NCBI GenBank assembly: GCA_910575445.1
Contig: CAJTFW010000003.1
Span: 186,001-250,000 of the forward strand
Direction of reading: 5' to 3'
Length of the DNA stretch: 64,000 nt
DNA from: Lachnospiraceae bacterium
GTDB taxonomy: Bacteria > Bacillota > Clostridia > Lachnospirales > Lachnospiraceae
Position 1 is the stretch's first letter; each line of letters starts with the position of its first letter. Below are positions 60,388 to 64,000 of this stretch, piece by piece. A model generated the notes under the pieces. It did not search any database. It saw only the letters and a list, made by a program, of their open reading frames with translations, and was not told the origin of the DNA. The position numbers and the translations under genes are program-made.

Positions 60388-61492
60388 ATGGATGAAATCA
60401 GGTTATGGAAAGCTTCAGAGGAAGATTTTTTTTCAAATACTTTTGATGGTGCCAGGTGCTTGGATGGTATTTGTTGTGGTATATGATGCGCTGCGTGGGC
60501 GGGTGGCAGACGGGATGGTAGCCCTGATTCAAAAGGTGTTTTTTCTAGAATATCAGGATGCACTCAATATCTACTGGCACTATATCCGCAACAATATGGA
60601 TAAGATAATCTATCTGTTTATTATATTTTCTTTTTTCTTGTTTTTTTATTTATCTTTGAGCTGGTTTGTGAAATATTTCACAGAGATTGACAAAGGATTA
60701 GATGCGCTTTTAAGCGGACAGGAGATTGTTCTTTCCAAGGAGATGGAGACGATGGAGAAAAAGATGAACCAGGTTCGCCAGACTTTGGAGAAGCGGGAGA
60801 CAGAGGCAAAACTTGCCAAAAAGCGAAAGGATGATTTGGTGATGTACTTGGCTCATGATATCCGTACACCGTTGACTTCAGTGATTGGTTATCTAAGCCT
60901 TTTGGATGAAGCACCAAAGATGCCCGAAGAACAGAGGGAAAAATACATACATATTACGCTGGAAAAATCCTGTCGCTTAGAGGCGCTGGTCAATGAATTT
61001 TTTGAGATTACCCGTTATGATTTACAACAGACAGATATGGAAAAAACAACGGTAGACCTGTCTTATATGCTGATGCAGATGGCAGAAGAATTCTATCCGA
61101 TTTTATCAGAACATCAAAATACGATTGAACTTCAGATACCCGATGACTTATCCATCTATGCAGACCCTGTAAAGCTTGCCAGAGTCTTTCAGAATATTTT
61201 AAAAAATGCTGCTGCCTACAGCGATAAGGGGACAAGTATTATGATACAGGCAGCAGAAGACGACGACAATGTGCAGATTTCCTTTGAAAATCAAGGAAAG
61301 ACAATACCAAAACAAAAACTTTTAACAATCTTTGATAAATTCTGCCGTCTTGATGACGCCCGCACCACAAAGACTGGTGGTTCTGGCTTAGGACTTGCGA
61401 TTGCCAAAGAGATTGTACAATTACACGACGGCAAAATCTGGGCAGAGAGTGAGGAAGGAAGAACAGTCTTTGTGGTGAAACTTCCAAAGTGA
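60377..61492 (+). CDS. vanS: VanS-like sensor histidine kinase
   Basis: A 371-residue kinase: two membrane helices (FQILLMVPGAWMVFVVVYDAL near 17-37 and IIYLFIIFSFFLFFYLSLSWF near 76-96) with a short extracytoplasmic loop, a HAMP-like linker, HisKA LAHDIRTPLTSVIGYLSLL (His160), and HATPase (QNILKNAAAYSD, GGSGLGLAIAKEIVQLHDG). The start is TTG at 60377, overlapping vanR by 11 bases behind GGGGAGTGGGG. It resembles VanS kinases of the VanB/G type. Glycopeptide sensing is inferred. Confidence 0.85.
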   Translation: MKIKWMKSGYGKLQRKIFFQILLMVPGAWMVFVVVYDALRGRVADGMVALIQKVFFLEYQDALNIYWHYIRNNMDKIIYLFIIFSFFLFFYLSLSWFVKYFTEIDKGLDALLSGQEIVLSKEMETMEKKMNQVRQTLEKRETEAKLAKKRKDDLVMYLAHDIRTPLTSVIGYLSLLDEAPKMPEEQREKYIHITLEKSCRLEALVNEFFEITRYDLQQTDMEKTTVDLSYMLMQMAEEFYPILSEHQNTIELQIPDDLSIYADPVKLARVFQNILKNAAAYSDKGTSIMIQAAEDDDNVQISFENQGKTIPKQKLLTIFDKFCRLDDARTTKTGGSGLGLAIAKEIVQLHDGKIWAESEEGRTVFVVKLPK

Positions 61493-61559
61493 AAAGAGAT
61501 GCGATAAAATTTTCTTTTCGAAACAAAATGTTCCATGTTATAATCTAAAAAGAAGAGGG

Positions 61560-63134
61560 GTGGACAATATAAAAGCTATAGCACAGATAAAAAATACACA
61601 GAATAAGCTTGTTGGATATTGGATTGATGAACGTTTTATTACCAGAGAAGAAGCAAGTGAAAACTGTGATGTGATTGAAAATCTTGTTTTGGATGCTAAT
61701 GGACAGATTGAGTTTGTGGGCGATGTTTTACCTGTATGGACGCTGCGAGAAGTCAACCAGCGTAACTATCAGAAGCTTGTAAAAAAGAATGGGTTATCTC
61801 GTGAGATACAGACGCAATTAGAGGTATGGAAAAAAGAGAAAAATGATTATGTATTGTATCTCTTGGGAGCAAGACAGATTGGAAAGACAACGGAGATTCA
61901 AAAATTTGTCTACCAGCACTATGAAAATATTCTGTATCTGGATTTATCCATTGACCAACTTCGTAACAGCTTGGAGCAATGTATGCAGCGTACCACCAAT
62001 ATCGCATTTGCCATTGCTAATTTTTGCCGGCAAAATCGAAGGATGGCTTTTGAAGATAACGAAGATACGGTGCTTGTATTGGATGAGATACAAGAAAGCG
62101 TAGTTATTTACAATATGATACGACAAATGCAAAAAGAACTTCGTTGTCATATGATTGTGACAGGAAGTTATCTTGGCAAGACTATCAATTCGCACTATTT
62201 TAAACCAGCAGGCAATGTATGGTATGTGGAGATGTTGCCTTTGTCTTTTGCAGAATTCTGTGCCGCTTTTGGGTGCAGGGAATTGCTGTTTCAGATTGAT
62301 ATATTTGGAAAAAGCCCAATAGAAGACTATCAGACACTTTATCAATGGTATCAGGTATATATTCAGATAGGTGGGTATCCGGCAGTAGTGAATGAATACA
62401 AGAAAAGTAGAAAGATTGCCAACTGTCTAGAAGTGTTGCAAAAATTGATACAGACTTTTACGGATGAGTCCGCCGCATATTTTTCTGATGATAAATGCCG
62501 AATGATTTTTGAAAATGTATATAAAGCAGCATTTACGATGATTGCCAATGAGAAAAAGGGAACTTCCTCGAAAGATATACAAAAAGTGGCTGACTTTGTG
62601 AAAGATTCTACAAAAGAAAATGTAAGTCGAAAAGAAGTGCACCAAGCGATAGCCTGGCTAAAATATTCCAGAATTCTTGGTGGGTGTGATTTGTACAATC
62701 AGGGAAAGATTTCAGATTTATTAAATGAACGAAGATTTTATTTTATGGATTGTGGTATTGCCAACTGCATTGCACATATGACACCGATTGATAATGCAAC
62801 AGTAGCAGGTATTTTAACAGAAAATTTTGCTTATACAGAATTGTACAGGCTGTATCAGACAGAATATGTAAAAGGGGATAAACCATGTTGCTCTGTCTAT
62901 GATAATTATGAACTGGATTTTATGATTGTAGATCAAGAAGATAAGCGATATGGCATCGAAGTAAAGACAAGTAATGCCAAAGAGCCAATCTCTTTGCTTA
63001 TTTTTCTCAGTCAAAATATGGTGGATGAAGGGTATTTGGCTGGAAAGACAAAAGGAGGAGTCAGAAAAGAAATCTATTCAATACCAATTTATACAGTAGG
63101 ATGTCGCTTTCCTTATCCATCAAAAATTTCGTAG
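61560..63134 (+). CDS. AAA ATPase of the DUF4143 type
   Basis: A 524-residue protein: an N-terminal stretch of about 60 residues rich in charged residues, Walker A LLGARQIGKTTEIQKF (about 102-117), Walker B VLVLDEIQES (about 168-177), sensor-like TGSYLGK, and a C-terminal DUF4143-like half ending in a nuclease-like part (NYELDFMIVDQEDKRYGIEVKTS). It starts with GTG at 61560 directly after AGAGGGG, so its ribosome site is unusually close; TATAAT at 61539-61544 predicts a leader of only about 9 bases. It sits between vanS and the ligase and is not a known member of van clusters. Function unknown; such ATPases often travel on mobile DNA. Confidence 0.82.
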   Translation: MDNIKAIAQIKNTQNKLVGYWIDERFITREEASENCDVIENLVLDANGQIEFVGDVLPVWTLREVNQRNYQKLVKKNGLSREIQTQLEVWKKEKNDYVLYLLGARQIGKTTEIQKFVYQHYENILYLDLSIDQLRNSLEQCMQRTTNIAFAIANFCRQNRRMAFEDNEDTVLVLDEIQESVVIYNMIRQMQKELRCHMIVTGSYLGKTINSHYFKPAGNVWYVEMLPLSFAEFCAAFGCRELLFQIDIFGKSPIEDYQTLYQWYQVYIQIGGYPAVVNEYKKSRKIANCLEVLQKLIQTFTDESAAYFSDDKCRMIFENVYKAAFTMIANEKKGTSSKDIQKVADFVKDSTKENVSRKEVHQAIAWLKYSRILGGCDLYNQGKISDLLNERRFYFMDCGIANCIAHMTPIDNATVAGILTENFAYTELYRLYQTEYVKGDKPCCSVYDNYELDFMIVDQEDKRYGIEVKTSNAKEPISLLIFLSQNMVDEGYLAGKTKGGVRKEIYSIPIYTVGCRFPYPSKIS

Positions 63135-63137
63135 TTT

Positions 63138-63202
63138 TTAAGGATTTCTTAGGAATTTGCTAATTGCTTTTTAAGAAACAAAAACCTCTTGTGTGCTATA
63201 CT
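63138..63202 (+). promoter_or_regulatory. promoter of the vanG-like ligase with direct-repeat boxes
   Basis: TTAAGGA (63138-63144), TTAGGAA (63149-63155) and TTAAGAA (63171-63177) repeat at 11- and 22-base steps, ending about 19 bases before TATACT (63197-63202). The motif resembles the boxes before vanR, suggesting shared control. Confidence 0.55.
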
Positions 63203-63239
63203 CTTTGAAAAGATGTAAAGCTTTCACAGGAGGTTTTTT
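63180..63239 (+). terminator. terminator-like hairpin overlapping the ligase promoter and ribosome site
   Basis: AAAAACCTCTTGTG (63180-63193) pairs with CACAGGAGGTTTTT (63225-63238; one G-U pair), loop 31. The 3' arm holds the AGGAGG ribosome site of the ligase. Confidence 0.7.
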
Positions 63240-63242
63240 AGA

Positions 63243-64000
63243 ATGGAAAAAAAGAAGATAGCAGTGTTATTTGGTGGTTGTTCGACAGAGTATTCGGTGT
63301 CCCTTGCATCGGCTTATGCAGTAATTTGCCATATAGACCAGGAAATGTATCAGGTAGTTATGATAGGCATTGCCAGAGACAGTGGACAGTGGTATTGGTA
63401 TCAGGGAGCATATAAGAGAATCCTAGAAGATACCTGGCTTCAAAACGAGGATTGTACACCTGTCTATCTGCCAACTGACCGAAAGGTACAGGGGTTATAC
63501 TATCTAAAAGACGGTCGGCTGCGTGTGCTTTCTGTGGATAAGGTATTGCCAATACTACATGGAAAAAATGGAGAAGATGGAACAGTGCAAGGGGCATTAG
63601 AGCTTGCCAATATTCCTCTGATTGGATGTGGGGGATTAAGTTCTGCGCTCTGTATGGACAAGGAGATGGCACACAGGCTTTTAATACAACATGGAGTGAG
63701 TGTTCCTAGAGGGGTATTATTGCAAAAGCCTTATGATACCTTGCAGATATGGAGCGATGCCAGAACACTTGGCTATCCGCTCTTTATTAAGCCCGTTCGT
63801 TCTGGCTCTTCTTATGGTATCACCATGGTACAAAAGGAAGAAGACCTGATTGCGGCAATCGAAAATGCGTTCGGTTATGATGATAAAGTTTTGATGGAAG
63901 AATGTATCGTTGGCAGAGAAGTGGGATGCTCGGTTCTGGGAACAAAGACTTTACTGACAGGCGAAGTAGATGAGATTGAATTGTCAGAGGGCTTTTTTGA
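63243..64000 (+). CDS. vanG: VanG-type D-alanine-D-serine ligase (partial, cut by the window end)
   Basis: The first 252 residues of an ATP-grasp ligase: KKKIAVLFGGCSTEYSVSLAS at the start, LPILHGKNGEDGTVQGALEL near 101-120, SSALCMDKEMAHRLL, and FIKPVRSGSSYGITMV near 181-196 with the ATP-binding loop. Length and word pattern follow VanG/VanE ligases, which make D-Ala-D-Ser and lower vancomycin affinity, more closely than housekeeping Ddl. The substrate-deciding loop lies outside the window, so a Ddl function is not excluded. AGGAGG lies 9 bases before the ATG. Confidence 0.8.
   Translation, partial: MEKKKIAVLFGGCSTEYSVSLASAYAVICHIDQEMYQVVMIGIARDSGQWYWYQGAYKRILEDTWLQNEDCTPVYLPTDRKVQGLYYLKDGRLRVLSVDKVLPILHGKNGEDGTVQGALELANIPLIGCGGLSSALCMDKEMAHRLLIQHGVSVPRGVLLQKPYDTLQIWSDARTLGYPLFIKPVRSGSSYGITMVQKEEDLIAAIENAFGYDDKVLMEECIVGREVGCSVLGTKTLLTGEVDEIELSEGFF

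Noticed and set aside
1-64000. tRNA or rRNA genes
   Set aside because: No cloverleaf or rRNA sequence was recognised by eye in the gaps between genes.

Overview
The window is a chromosomal segment of an anaerobic, probably spore-forming gut Firmicute, most likely a member of the Lachnospiraceae. The reasons are AGGAGG-type ribosome sites, frequent TTG and GTG starts, spoIVA, the clostridial Rnf order C-D-G-E-A-B, an Rnf/biotin-decarboxylase energy metabolism, a Re-type citrate synthase and a VanG-like ligase. The genus cannot be fixed from the sequence alone.

Left part (1-6900): a host-glycan cluster for galacto-N-biose/lacto-N-biose. It holds the end of a probable phosphorylase, a sugar-phosphate nucleotidyltransferase, a divergent AraC regulator, a lipoprotein binding protein with two ABC permeases, and an N-acetylhexosamine 1-kinase-like protein. 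Next (6950-10340) is a three-gene glutamate-precursor operon: Re-citrate synthase, GntR regulator and isocitrate dehydrogenase, with a perfect GntR-type palindrome just behind its promoter. spoIVA follows; its promoter and ribosome site are interwoven with the operon's terminator. From 12 to 27 kb there are housekeeping genes: an MBL-fold protein, rnhA, alaS, rpsU, a YuiD-like protein, two D,D-carboxypeptidases around a phosphoesterase-scpA-scpB set, a polysaccharide deacetylase-like lipoprotein, and a cytosolic BMP-type protein fused to a ParB-like domain. A 245-base foldback element sits at 14.04-14.29 kb.

The middle (27.4-41.9 kb) is an energy block. A biotin-dependent sodium-pump operon has two carboxyltransferases (acyl-CoA type and oxaloacetate type), one biotin carrier, OadG-like and OadB subunits. 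A flavoprotein-cmk-ispH-rpsA operon follows, then the complete six-gene Rnf complex. After it come a DUF554 protein, a ferritin-like protein, an AEC transporter, a large hybrid histidine kinase and a DUF1266/DUF2185-like protein.

The region 48.1-58.4 kb is a decayed, rearranged mobile-element island between intact chromosomal genes. It contains a frameshifted parA start, an HxlR fragment, a GHKL kinase tail, a 20-base tandem repeat in front of two unrecognised genes, pieces of serine recombinases on both strands, an intact IS4-family element with 19-base terminal repeats and an apparent 8-base target duplication, a MerR/TipAS regulator, and a TetR-MFS-KTR operon. Two inverted copies of a 164-base, internally palindromic element lie about 3.6 kb apart. 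A second large foldback consists of two head-to-head copies of the start of one gene.

The right end (58.5-64 kb) has a nitroreductase, a membrane protein, and a VanR/VanS-like pair followed by an AAA ATPase and the start of a VanG-type D-Ala-D-Ser ligase that runs off the window. Putative shared response-regulator boxes lie before vanR and before the ligase.
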